Below are positions 27,379 through 35,704 of a stretch of 38,376 nucleotides of DNA, one piece after another. The notes under the pieces are model-generated. The model was not told where the DNA came from. It saw only the letters and a list, made by a program, of their open reading frames with translations, and searched no databases. The stretch is taken from assembly GCA_002399735.1 (NCBI GenBank), contig DHEF01000015.1, positions 238 through 38,613 of the forward strand, given 5' to 3'. The stretch comes from Chitinophagaceae bacterium UBA4857 (GTDB lineage Bacteria > Bacteroidota > Bacteroidia > Chitinophagales > Chitinophagaceae). Within the stretch, counting starts at the first letter, position 1. Each line of letters opens with the position of its first letter. Both the position numbers and the translations under genes were made by a program.

Positions 27379-28566
27379 ATGAAGAAAGTATTATTCATTT
27401 CTTGGGATGGTCCTCAAACAAGTTATATGGAAGGGTTATTCCTGCCAATTTTTAAAGAAGTTAATCGACTTGATAAAAATATAGAAATCCACGTCTTACA
27501 ATTTACTTGGGCAACCCATGAAAAAATCGAGTCGATAAGTACTCTTGCAAAAAAATTAGGCATAGCTTATTGTTGTGTAAATATTTCACGTAAACCTAAT
27601 AGATATATAGGCAGTTTTGTATCAGTTATTAGAGGGCGGTCATTAATAAAAGAATATATTAGAAAGAATAATATCAACATAATAATGCCTCGCAGCACTA
27701 TGCCCGCTATATTTATAAATTCTATTAAAACAAACAAAAAAATTCTTTTTGATGCTGATGGTTTAGCAATTGAAGAACGAGTTGATTTTGCAGGCCTCTC
27801 CAGGAAAAGCTGTTTGTATAAGTTTTATTGCAAGCAAGAAAAAAAAATTCTGATTCGTTCAAGTGGAATAATTACACGATCAGAGTATGCCATAGAACAT
27901 CATATCAAAAATATTGGGGAAAAACACCGCGATAAATTTAGTGTTGTCCAAAACGGGAGAGACATTGAAATCTTTTCACCTAATGATGATTATCGACTAA
28001 AGTCAAGAAAAGAGTTGAATTATTCACAAAATGATATTGTCTTTGTTTATGCAGGATCATTGGGAAATCAGTATGGATGGAATGAAATGATGAGCATATT
28101 TGAAAAATTTTCTTTTTATAATATTAATGCGAGATTTTTGATTCTAACCGGTGATAAGCAGTTTGCACATACAAATTTAAAAGACACTCAAAAGAACTTA
28201 ATAACCATTTTATCTGTACCCTTTGCGAAAGTGTCTTATTATCTTAACTCTGCAGATTATGCTTTCGCTATTAGAGAACCCAAAAATAGTATGAGAGGGG
28301 TTTCTCCAATAAAATTGGGAGAGTATTTACTTATTGGTTTACCGGTAATTGCTTCTGCCGGAATTGGAGATACTGAACAAATCCTAAAAAAAATATCTGA
28401 CTCACATATACTTTTAAACAACTCTTCCCAAGAAATTGACAAGGCCGTCAATTTTTTAATTCAAAACAAGAAAGTTGATAGAAATGATATTAGATCAATC
28501 GCTGTGCAGCATTTCAGTCTCAAACAAGCTGCAATTAACTATATCACAGCAATTAACAGGCTTTAA
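27379..28566 (+). CDS. Glycosyltransferase, GT4-like
   Basis: A 395-aa GT-B protein. The opening MKKVLFISWDGPQTSYMEGLFLPI, the central VVQNGRDIEIFSPND, FVYAGSLGNQYGWNEMM, and SPIKLGEYLLIGLPVIASAGIGD at the donor site fit group-1 (GT4) transferases. The usual EGFP-type motif is degenerate (FAIREPKNSMRGVSPIKLGEYL), so donor choice is unpredictable. It is the last plus-strand gene before the convergent Wzy-like gene. The 90 bases between their stops hold no strong terminator hairpin, only a weak TTGAT/ATCAA pairing. Confidence 0.8.
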   Translation: MKKVLFISWDGPQTSYMEGLFLPIFKEVNRLDKNIEIHVLQFTWATHEKIESISTLAKKLGIAYCCVNISRKPNRYIGSFVSVIRGRSLIKEYIRKNNINIIMPRSTMPAIFINSIKTNKKILFDADGLAIEERVDFAGLSRKSCLYKFYCKQEKKILIRSSGIITRSEYAIEHHIKNIGEKHRDKFSVVQNGRDIEIFSPNDDYRLKSRKELNYSQNDIVFVYAGSLGNQYGWNEMMSIFEKFSFYNINARFLILTGDKQFAHTNLKDTQKNLITILSVPFAKVSYYLNSADYAFAIREPKNSMRGVSPIKLGEYLLIGLPVIASAGIGDTEQILKKISDSHILLNNSSQEIDKAVNFLIQNKKVDRNDIRSIAVQHFSLKQAAINYITAINRL

Positions 28567-28656
28567 TTTTAAACTCAGTTGATTTATATCAATACTTATT
28601 TATTTAAAGGCGACTCTAATCGATTGTACTTTACTATATACATTTATTACCAATAT

Positions 28657-30006
28657 TTACATAACATTTCCTAAGAGCCGCTTTCGTGGAACGTTTAAAT
28701 AATAAATCAAGGTTATTGATATCAAGTAAAAAGACAGACACGGTATTTTATATCGAGATAGAGCACCAAAATTATAAGAAGATATTCCTACCGAAAAAGC
28801 AAATACAAGAGAAAATATTAAACAAAACTGAATAGTTGAATCTGATCTTATACTTTTAATGATTTTTTTTAGGGGGACAGAAAGTAACAATTTAATAGTA
28901 ACTAACAGAAATATAACTGCTTCACCGCTTGTCAAAAAAACAATTAGCTTCTTAGCTTCCCATGGATATGGTCTAAATAAAGTTACATTTATAGCTTGAG
29001 GTAATTTCAACAGTAGACCTCCTATACCAGGAGTGAATTCGCCCAAACTATATCCTGATCCATCATCCCCACTTACACGATAAATATAATTTCGAGTTGA
29101 TGCTGAAGTCTCAACGACATTGTCTAATGAGTATCTTCCTAACAAATCATTAGCTTGATTCATGATATACAAAGTGGCAACAATTAAAATTGTTGTTAAA
29201 AAAATATTGGTACCGAATCTTACTTTCGATGACTTTATTCTCTTTGTATAACTAAGTAATAACCATACTAGCAAGGCTGGCATTAACGTTGCCAAAATGT
29301 AAACCTTGATTAGGTATAACATTACTAAACCTAAAATAATAATTAAAAAGTTTCTACTTTTATACTGTCTATAAATTAATACATGGAATAAGCCATATAT
29401 TAACCATCCAAGTCCGGCCAAACACAAAGTATCTTTAAATATTCCACTACCCCATATTACAACACTGGGTACAAAAAGTATACAAACTGAAAGTGGTTTT
29501 ACTAAACGGGGGTACATTTTTGAAAAAAGTATAAACAGCGCCCAACCGCCTGTAAAAGATACAACTGCAAAAATTAAAGATGCTGGTAAATATGTATTAA
29601 AAAAAAGAACACTGCAAAAAGCACCAAAAGCAGAAACCGTATAATTTGCATTTGAATTATACCAAAACATCTGGGAGGTATACTTATAATAGTTCACATC
29701 ATTATAATCAGGTATTTTAAAAAGCAAATTAACCCACTTTATAAATGATTCATCCAAAGAGCTATTAATAATTCTTGAATGATAGAAAAAGTTAAATGTA
29801 TCCCCGGATTTATAATAATATGCATAAATAATTCCAATGAATAGCGCACCGACCAGTTTAACTAGTAAGGCAGGAATAAAATAAATTCTTAATGGATGGC
29901 CACTGGGGTAGTAATTGTTTCTATATCGAATTCCAAAGAAAAAGATTATGAATAATGCTAATGGAATTAGAGCATAATCTAAAGCTGTAATATACTGTTG
30001 TTCCAT
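28657..30006 (-). CDS. Polytopic membrane protein, candidate Wzy-like polymerase
   Basis: A 449-aa inner-membrane protein with about ten hydrophobic segments and a large central loop (about 280-345). No clear Wzy_C domain is visible, but the layout and certain segments (SGIFKDTLCLAGLGW, NVTLFRPYPWEAKK, SRYKIPCLSFYLISI) resemble uncharacterised membrane proteins in Bacteroidota polysaccharide loci. As the locus has a Wzx-type flippase and no other polymerase candidate, Wzy is the best guess. It is the only gene in the locus on the minus strand and faces the preceding GT4 gene. TATATTTG on the minus strand (30138-30131) fits a -7 element, with no clear TTG. Confidence 0.55.
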   Translation of the reverse strand: MEQQYITALDYALIPLALFIIFFFGIRYRNNYYPSGHPLRIYFIPALLVKLVGALFIGIIYAYYYKSGDTFNFFYHSRIINSSLDESFIKWVNLLFKIPDYNDVNYYKYTSQMFWYNSNANYTVSAFGAFCSVLFFNTYLPASLIFAVVSFTGGWALFILFSKMYPRLVKPLSVCILFVPSVVIWGSGIFKDTLCLAGLGWLIYGLFHVLIYRQYKSRNFLIIILGLVMLYLIKVYILATLMPALLVWLLLSYTKRIKSSKVRFGTNIFLTTILIVATLYIMNQANDLLGRYSLDNVVETSASTRNYIYRVSGDDGSGYSLGEFTPGIGGLLLKLPQAINVTLFRPYPWEAKKLIVFLTSGEAVIFLLVTIKLLLSVPLKKIIKSIRSDSTIQFCLIFSLVFAFSVGISSYNFGALSRYKIPCLSFYLISITLIYYLNVPRKRLLGNVM

Positions 30007-30259
30007 TTCATTTTTTTACAATATTAAGAGAATTTAATTTATATAATGAATTAAATAAGTTATACTGCTGATTCATAAGTATAACTAATGTTATAAGTCC
30101 TATCTTTATTTTAAAGAAAGAATTGAATCTCAAATATATTGTACGTTTACGTTATTATTACTAAATCACTTGAGAAAGGATGCAATATTTACATTCCTGC
30201 TTATATTATTACATTTTTGATTTACATAAAAAAAATTGCGCTTTTAATTTGTAAAAAAC

Positions 30260-31387
30260 ATGGAAAACAATATAATCATTACTGGAGGAGCCGGCTTTAT
30301 TGGCTCCAATTTAGCACTTAAACTTATAGAGAAAGGATACAATGTTAGGGTATTAGATAACCTTTCACCACAAATTCATGGAGAAGATGCTGTTTTACCA
30401 GAAAAACTTAAAGAAAAGGTCGACTTTATTAAAGGCGATATTACGAATAAAGCTGATTGGGAAAAAGCTTTAGAAAATCAACACGTTATTATACACCTTG
30501 CCGCTGAAACAGGTACCGGCCAATCCATGTATGAAGTTCAAAAGTATGTTGACGTTAACATCAATGGAACAGCAATCTTGCTAAATTATCTGGTTAACAA
30601 CAAACATAGCATTCAAAAAGTAGTAGTAGCATCGTCAAGAGCAATATACGGCGAAGGTAAATATCTTTGTAAGGAACATGGCATTGTTTACCCCGGCGAT
30701 AGAGAAGAAAAAAACTTGTTAGCCAAAGACTACGATGCCAAATGCCCATACTGTGGTCAATCTGCTGAGCTTAGCGCTACGGATGAAAATTCTAAAATTC
30801 ACCCGTCCTCGGTTTATGGAATTACAAAGCAAAATCAGGAACAAATGGTTTTAAATGTTTGTAAATCCATAAAAGTTCCCGCTGTAGCTTTCAGGTATCA
30901 AAATGTATACGGACCGGGGCAATCATTAAAAAATCCTTACACAGGTATTCTATCTATTTTTTCTACTCAAATAAGAAATGGTAATAATATTAACATATTT
31001 GAGGATGGTGAGGAAAGCAGGGACTTTGTTTTTATTGATGATATTGTTGATGCTACCATTTTAGGTATTGAAAAAGAAGAAGCCAATTATGAAGTTTTTA
31101 ATGTAGGTAGCGGAAAACAAACAACAGTATTTGAAGTAGCTACTGCACTAAATAACCTGTACGAACAAAAAGTTAGTATTAATATTACGGGGAACTTCCG
31201 TCTTGGTGATATTAGACATAATTATGCCGACTTAGAAAAGATAAAAGCAAGACTAGGCTTTACACCAAAATTTGAGTTTAAAGAAGGAGTAGCACATTTT
31301 GCAAAATGGGTAGCATCACAAGATGTGGAGACGGACAGGTATAGCAAATCAATTGATGAAATGAAAGCAAAAGGACTATTTAAATAA
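30260..31387 (+). CDS. dTDP-L-rhamnose 4-epimerase-like SDR with zinc-ribbon insert
   Basis: A 375-aa extended SDR. NAD site TGGAGFIGSN, catalytic Y186/K190 (YGITK), and VASSRAIYGEGKY and AFRYQNVYGPGQSLKNPYTG resemble WbiB-type dTDP-L-rhamnose 4-epimerases (product dTDP-6-deoxy-L-talose). Between strands there is an insert of about 35 residues carrying C137-x2-H140 and C162-x2-C165, a probable zinc ribbon. Family relatives usually have cysteines at all four positions, as I remember them; the His is a visible change. It starts divergently from the Wzy-like gene, and the following GT gene begins 2 bases after its stop. Other UDP- or GDP-sugar epimerase activities cannot be excluded. Confidence 0.7.
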   Translation: MENNIIITGGAGFIGSNLALKLIEKGYNVRVLDNLSPQIHGEDAVLPEKLKEKVDFIKGDITNKADWEKALENQHVIIHLAAETGTGQSMYEVQKYVDVNINGTAILLNYLVNNKHSIQKVVVASSRAIYGEGKYLCKEHGIVYPGDREEKNLLAKDYDAKCPYCGQSAELSATDENSKIHPSSVYGITKQNQEQMVLNVCKSIKVPAVAFRYQNVYGPGQSLKNPYTGILSIFSTQIRNGNNINIFEDGEESRDFVFIDDIVDATILGIEKEEANYEVFNVGSGKQTTVFEVATALNNLYEQKVSINITGNFRLGDIRHNYADLEKIKARLGFTPKFEFKEGVAHFAKWVASQDVETDRYSKSIDEMKAKGLFK

Positions 31388-31389
31388 TT

Positions 31390-32619
31390 ATGAATTTCAT
31401 CTTTTTCTCTGCCAATAATTTTGTAAAAGAAGGCGGTGGTACCATAAGAATACTGGGTATAATAAATGAACTGGCGGAACAGGGACATGATGTTACACTC
31501 ATTTCAAATGCACAAAAATTTGATTCATTTCACCCGGAAATAAAACATACATACCTTGATTTTATTATAACGTCGAAGCAAAAAAGAGTTATACAAAGCG
31601 TTTTAGCATTTTGTCCTGCAAAAGTATTAAACATAATGTACCTACCGCTTTTCAAAAGATTACAAGAGGTTTTTAAACCTTATAAAGACGAACAAATATA
31701 TTTTGGTGAATACATAGACAATAGCATTGGTTACTGGATATTTAAGAATAAAATAATCCGAGGCTATATCAACGACCTTCACGGTGTGGCTGTTTTAGAA
31801 TTCGATTTTCAGTACAAATCAGCAAAAAGCATAAAAAATAGAACATCCTTGTATTTAAAATATCTAGGTGCTAAATTTTTAGATAACAAGGTATTTAAGA
31901 ACGCTGCAGGACTTATTTATGCCAGCAATGCTATGCAAAATTATTATTGGGATAGTATACCTGCTACCCAAAACATTAAGTCATATATCTTACCATATGT
32001 GCTGGATAAAAAGCAACTAAATGCAGAAATAGATGTAGCGCTGCAACAAAAATTACGTCAAGATTTCAATATTCAAGAGAATGACAAAGTAGTTTTTTTT
32101 GCAGGTGTGTTTAAGCAAACAGGAGGAGTTCCCGATCTTGTTAATGCGGTGGCGCAACTGAACAATTTAAATGTAAAACTTTTACTGGTTGGTGATGGTC
32201 CTAGTTTTGCAGAATGTAAAGAAATAATTAGGTCGAAGAATTTGCAAAATGTTTTTCTATTAGGCCGAATTGCCTACAAGGATCTTCGCACTTATCAAAG
32301 TATTGCTAATATAATTGTATGCCCTGACAGGCAAAATGTTTACTCTCAGTTAATCATACATGTTAAATACCTTGATGCGTTGCTCTCAGAAAAAGTAGTT
32401 ATAAACGGGGCGTTTGAAAGCGTGAAAGAAATTAATGAAAACGAAAAACTTTCATTAATGTTTATTCCTTCGGATGTAAACTCATTGAGTAAGACTATAG
32501 ATAAAGCCATTAAAAACGAGAAAACATTATTACAGCAATATAGTGGCAATATTGAATATGCTAAAAAACATCTAACTTACCGTACTGCTATTAATGTTTT
32601 AGTAACATCCAAGGTGTAG
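31390..32619 (+). CDS. Glycosyltransferase, GT4 family
   Basis: GT-B transferase of 409 aa. It opens MNFIFFSANNFVKEGGGTIRILGI, with the GG loop of the N-terminal lobe. The C-terminal lobe has VVFFAGVFKQTGGVPDLVNAV, KLLLVGDGPSFAECK, and FLLGRIAYKDLRTYQSIANIIVCPD. The donor-site motif is atypical (YSQLIIHVKYLDALLSEKVV), so fewer acidic anchors are visible than in other GT4 members. It is translationally close to the epimerase gene (2-base gap) and ends 60 bases before the next GT gene, which has its own -7 element. Confidence 0.82.
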   Translation: MNFIFFSANNFVKEGGGTIRILGIINELAEQGHDVTLISNAQKFDSFHPEIKHTYLDFIITSKQKRVIQSVLAFCPAKVLNIMYLPLFKRLQEVFKPYKDEQIYFGEYIDNSIGYWIFKNKIIRGYINDLHGVAVLEFDFQYKSAKSIKNRTSLYLKYLGAKFLDNKVFKNAAGLIYASNAMQNYYWDSIPATQNIKSYILPYVLDKKQLNAEIDVALQQKLRQDFNIQENDKVVFFAGVFKQTGGVPDLVNAVAQLNNLNVKLLLVGDGPSFAECKEIIRSKNLQNVFLLGRIAYKDLRTYQSIANIIVCPDRQNVYSQLIIHVKYLDALLSEKVVINGAFESVKEINENEKLSLMFIPSDVNSLSKTIDKAIKNEKTLLQQYSGNIEYAKKHLTYRTAINVLVTSKV

Positions 32620-32653
32620 TTATAGTTGAATACATAACCTTATTAGTAATCAT

Positions 32654-32661
32654 TACTTTTG
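32654..32661 (+). promoter_or_regulatory. -7 promoter element (TACTTTTG) before the last GT4 gene
   Basis: Exact TAnnTTTG match. The nearest upstream TTG is 25 bases away, too far for a standard -33. It overlaps the TTG that a longer reading frame would use, which supports ATG 32680 as the true start. Confidence 0.5.
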
Positions 32662-32679
32662 AAAACGATTTATAAATCT

Positions 32680-33888
32680 ATGCCCCGCATTTTACGCATA
32701 CATAACCGCATTGTAATTGGTGGCCCTACTTTAAATGTGCTAAACCTTACCAAGTATTTAGCACCTGAGTACGAAACCATGTTAATTGCAGGCGAAAAGG
32801 AAGATCATGAAAAAGATGCTACCGGACTGGCCCATGCCATGAATATTGATCCGGTGCTGGTATCCGAAATGGGACGTTCCGTTTCCGGAAAAAATGATTA
32901 TGCTGCTTATAACCGTATAAAAAAAATTATTAAGGCCTTTAAGCCGGATATTGTACATACGCATGCCGCCAAGCCGGGTTTAATTGGTCGTATGGCGGCG
33001 GCTAATTGTAAAGTGCCGGTTATTGTACATACTTTTCACGGGCATGTATTTCACTCTTACTTTAGCAAAACCAAAACCAGGTTAATTATTAATACTGAAA
33101 GGTATTTAGCCACCAAGGCTAATGCTATTGTTGCTATTAGCGAACAACAGAAAAAAGAACTGGCCTTTGATTTTAAAATTGCCAAAGAAAAGAAATTCAG
33201 AATTGTTCCTCTTGGTTTTGAGTTGGATAGATTTATGCAAAACCTGGATGACAAACGTTGCCAGTTTCGAAACGAATTTCAGGTAGCCGATGATGAAATA
33301 GCTATTGGTATTACAGGCCGCTTGGTGCCGGTTAAAAACCATGAAGTATTTTTAAAAGGCTTAAGCCATGTGTTACAAAACACCAGTAAAAAAGTACGGG
33401 CCTTTATTGTTGGCGATGGCGAAACCCGTAAGCAACTGGAAGCATGGGCTATTGCTTTAAATATTCCGTTTACTGCTGCCGGCGACAATTTTGATGCTAC
33501 CAAACCATTGGTATTTACCTCGTGGCGGGGCGATATTGATGTGATTAATGCCGGACTGGATATTATTACCCTTACCTCTTTAAACGAAGGCACACCGGTT
33601 AGCTTAATTGAAGCTCAGGCATCTAACAAACCCATTGTATCTACCCGTGTAGGAGGCATACAGGATATTGTTATTGAAAACGAAACGGCCTTATTGTCAA
33701 ATATTCACGACCAGCAACATTTTTCTGATAACCTTTTGCAATTGGTACAAAACGATGATTTAAGACATCGCCTGGGTAGCCGGGGCAGCGAATGGGTTAC
33801 ACAAAAATTTAGTGCACAACGTTTGGCTAACGATATGGATTATTTATATCAGGCTTTGTTGCGTAAGAGAAGGATTCACGGTAGGTAA
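32680..33888 (+). CDS. Glycosyltransferase, GT4 family
   Basis: A 402-aa GT-B transferase. MPRILRIHNRIVIGGPTLNV begins the N-terminal lobe, followed by the acceptor-side PDIVHTHAAKPGLIGRMAA and VHTFHGHVFHSYF. The C-terminal lobe has GITGRLVPVKNHEVFL, FIVGDGETRKQLE, and the donor motif LTSLNEGTPVSLIEAQASNKPIVSTRVGG. A longer frame from TTG 32659 overlaps the -7 element at 32654-32661 and is rejected. Its base composition is less AT-rich than the 20.8-30 kb block, so it looks native. Given the separate promoter element, it may be expressed on its own as well as in the operon. It is the last transferase of the locus. Confidence 0.88.
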   Translation: MPRILRIHNRIVIGGPTLNVLNLTKYLAPEYETMLIAGEKEDHEKDATGLAHAMNIDPVLVSEMGRSVSGKNDYAAYNRIKKIIKAFKPDIVHTHAAKPGLIGRMAAANCKVPVIVHTFHGHVFHSYFSKTKTRLIINTERYLATKANAIVAISEQQKKELAFDFKIAKEKKFRIVPLGFELDRFMQNLDDKRCQFRNEFQVADDEIAIGITGRLVPVKNHEVFLKGLSHVLQNTSKKVRAFIVGDGETRKQLEAWAIALNIPFTAAGDNFDATKPLVFTSWRGDIDVINAGLDIITLTSLNEGTPVSLIEAQASNKPIVSTRVGGIQDIVIENETALLSNIHDQQHFSDNLLQLVQNDDLRHRLGSRGSEWVTQKFSAQRLANDMDYLYQALLRKRRIHGR

Positions 33889-34060
33889 ACCTCTCCCCAG
33901 CCCTCTCCTAAAGGAGAGGGAGTAGAACCCCTTAAAGCTGAAACTCATAAATTGTTTTTAGGGCACTTGCATAATGCCCAATAGAATTACCGAACGATGC
34001 AGTGAGTGACACAACAGACGGTGATAGTAGTAATTCAGCCGGTAACATAAAAATAACCAC
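33889..34060 (+). repeat. Palindromic element plus a modular intergenic repeat copy
   Basis: The 20-base near-palindrome CCCTCTCCTAAAGGAGAGGG at 33901-33920, preceded by AACCTCTCCCCAG, matches (inverted) the element at 37316-37350. Then from about 33960 to 34052 comes a plus-strand copy of the modular repeat: ATGCCCAATAGAATTACC, GAACGATGCAGTGAGTGAC, then TAGTAATTCAGCCGGTAAC. It recurs inverted at about 35560-35650 with only short differences. Confidence 0.75.
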
Positions 34061-34111
34061 TTAGTAATAACCGTAAACTACCATCAACCAAAACCATAGT
34101 TTTATTTTTAA

Positions 34112-34119
34112 TAGCTTTG
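34112..34119 (+). promoter_or_regulatory. -7 promoter element (TAGCTTTG) of the phosphatase gene
   Basis: Exact TAnnTTTG match that ends only 7 bases before ATG 34127, so transcription should start at or next to the start codon. No TTG is seen at the -33 spacing. Confidence 0.5.
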
Positions 34120-34126
34120 CAGCATC

Positions 34127-34867
34127 ATGTTTAATTTATTCGGGAAAAAGAAACCCACCACCTCGTTCGATTTTTCTTTATTGGGTACCGATATGCACTC
34201 GCACCTGTTACCCGGTATTGATGATGGCGCTACCGATTTAGAAAACAGTCTGGAGCTGATTAAAGGCTTGTACAACCTGGGCTATAAAAAATTTATTACT
34301 ACCCCGCATATTATGGCGGGTATGTACCATAATACTCCTGAAATTATTAACGACCGCCTGGCCTTGGTTAGGCAAGCGTTGGAGCAACATAATATTCCCG
34401 TTACCATACATGCTGCCGCCGAATATTTTTTAGATGAACATGTGGAAGAGTTGCTGCAAAAAAAAGAACCGCTACTTACTATTAAAGATAACCTGGTACT
34501 TACCGAGTTTTCCATGGCGCAGCCACCTATGAACATTAAGGACATGCTGTTTGAAATGCAAATGCAAGGCTACCAACCTATTATTGCCCACCCAGAACGT
34601 TACACCTACCTTATACAAAACAAAAGTTTTTACAACGAGCTTAAAGATATCGGCTGTTATTTTCAGCTAAATATACTTTCCCTTTCTGGCGGATATGGCA
34701 AAGTGGTTAGCGAGCTGGCCCATTACCTGCTAAAAAACAATTTTTACAATTTGTTGGGTACAGATTTACATCACCTGCGCCATTTAGATGCCCTGCATAA
34801 CCCTGCACTTGCTGATTCAATTCATAAAATATTAGCTGACAATCAGTTACTTAACCAATCGTTATAA
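34127..34867 (+). CDS. CpsB/YwqE-type tyrosine phosphatase (PHP fold)
   Basis: Metal-dependent protein tyrosine phosphatase, 246 aa, thought to dephosphorylate the Tyr-rich tail of the Wzc-like kinase encoded at 15236. PHP-fold metal ligands are visible in order: TDMHSHLLPGIDDGA (about 21-35), TTPHIMAGMY (near 60-70), AAEYFLDEHV (near 98-108), LTEFS, PIIAHPERYTYL (near 149-160) and LGTDLHHLRH (near 210-219). The N-terminal MFNLFGKKKP is typical of Bacteroidota copies. It has its own -7 element and lies after the locus rather than beside the kinase gene, so kinase and phosphatase can be expressed separately. Confidence 0.92.
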   Translation: MFNLFGKKKPTTSFDFSLLGTDMHSHLLPGIDDGATDLENSLELIKGLYNLGYKKFITTPHIMAGMYHNTPEIINDRLALVRQALEQHNIPVTIHAAAEYFLDEHVEELLQKKEPLLTIKDNLVLTEFSMAQPPMNIKDMLFEMQMQGYQPIIAHPERYTYLIQNKSFYNELKDIGCYFQLNILSLSGGYGKVVSELAHYLLKNNFYNLLGTDLHHLRHLDALHNPALADSIHKILADNQLLNQSL

Positions 34868-34921
34868 CACTTGGGCTAATGTGAACATCACGTTAAACCT
34901 TTCTAATTATTAAACCTTTGC

Positions 34922-34951
34922 TTGCCGGTAATGTAAAAAGTCGTAAATTTG
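34922..34951 (+). promoter_or_regulatory. Promoter of the ECF sigma gene (TTG-N19-TAAATTTG)
   Basis: TTG at 34922-34924 and TAAATTTG at 34944-34951 with 19-base spacing match the Bacteroidota housekeeping consensus. The start codon is at 34972. Confidence 0.75.
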
Positions 34952-34971
34952 GTCAACTAAATTGACGATAT

Positions 34972-35475
34972 ATGGCAGATAAGAAGTTTAACGAGATGTT
35001 GGTTGACAATGCGGATTTCTTAAAACCTTTTGCTGTTAATCTGACCAAAGACACAGAAACTGCAAACGATTTATACCAGGAAACATTATATAAGGCATTA
35101 GCCAATCACGAAAAATACAATTCGGGTACCAATATTAAGGCATGGTTATTTACCATCATGCGTAATATTTTTATTAACGATTACAGGCGTAAAGCTAAAC
35201 GTAAAACTATTTTCGACAACACGGCCGAAGATTACCTGATTAATATGAAACAGGTATCGGTTGACAATAACGCCGAAAGCAGCATACGTGAAAAAGAAAT
35301 TAAACAGGCTATTAACGAATTACCGGAGATTTTTAAAACCCCCTTCATGCTTTATTTTGAGGGTTATAAATATCAGGAAATTGCCGAATACCTGCACGAG
35401 CCCTTGGGTACCATTAAAAGCCGTATTCACTTTGCCCGTAAATTATTAAAAGAGCAATTGCATCGTTTTGCATAA
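34972..35475 (+). CDS. ECF-type RNA polymerase sigma factor
   Basis: A 167-aa sigma-70 family protein of the extracytoplasmic function group. Region 2 is at about 30-75 (DLYQETLYKALANHEKYN, then IKAWLFTIMRNIFINDYRRK), which opens the -10. Region 4 is at about 110-160 (PEIFKTPFMLYFEGYKYQEIAEYL and GTIKSRIHFARKLLKEQL), which binds the -35. Region 3 is missing, as expected for ECF factors. No anti-sigma gene follows: a strong terminator begins 9 bases after the stop. It therefore resembles the free-standing ECF sigma factors of Bacteroidota. A regulatory link to the polysaccharide genes is unproven. Confidence 0.93.
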   Translation: MADKKFNEMLVDNADFLKPFAVNLTKDTETANDLYQETLYKALANHEKYNSGTNIKAWLFTIMRNIFINDYRRKAKRKTIFDNTAEDYLINMKQVSVDNNAESSIREKEIKQAINELPEIFKTPFMLYFEGYKYQEIAEYLHEPLGTIKSRIHFARKLLKEQLHRFA

Positions 35476-35484
35476 ACGCTTTAC

Positions 35485-35510
35485 AAACCCCTCCAACAGA
35501 GGGGTTTTTT
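35485..35510 (+). terminator. Terminator of the ECF sigma gene
   Basis: Perfect 9-bp stem AAACCCCTC / GAGGGGTTT with a 5-nt CAACA loop, followed by Ts, beginning 9 bases after the stop. Confidence 0.93.
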
Positions 35511-35557
35511 AATGCCCAAAATTTTAGGATCCATACTGTTTTTGAATTTTTCATTTT

Positions 35558-35650
35558 TACTTTTTAATTTATCAACTGCATTACTACTATCATCGTCTGT
35601 TGTGTCACTCACTTGTACGTTCGGTAATTCTATTGGGCATTGTGCAATAC
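35558..35650 (-). repeat. Modular intergenic repeat, minus-strand copy
   Basis: Reverse complement of the copy at 33960-34052: it carries ATGCCCAATAGAATTACC, then GAACG with TACAA in place of ATGCA, then GTGAGTGACACAACAGACG and TAGTAATGCAGTTGATAAAT. This gives two inverted copies around the phosphatase and sigma genes. Confidence 0.75.
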
Positions 35651-35704
35651 TCAGTATTTTAATCGAGCTTCCTGTATAAGCCAAGATTTAGGTTCGTGAG
35701 ACAC

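Noticed and set aside
30139..30321. 60-codon plus-strand frame overlapping the start of the epimerase gene
   Set aside because: It runs into the epimerase in another frame, is very AT-rich, and has no recognisable product.
35481..35684. 67-codon minus-strand frame after the sigma factor gene
   Set aside because: It overlaps the terminator and a repeat copy and shows no protein-like features.
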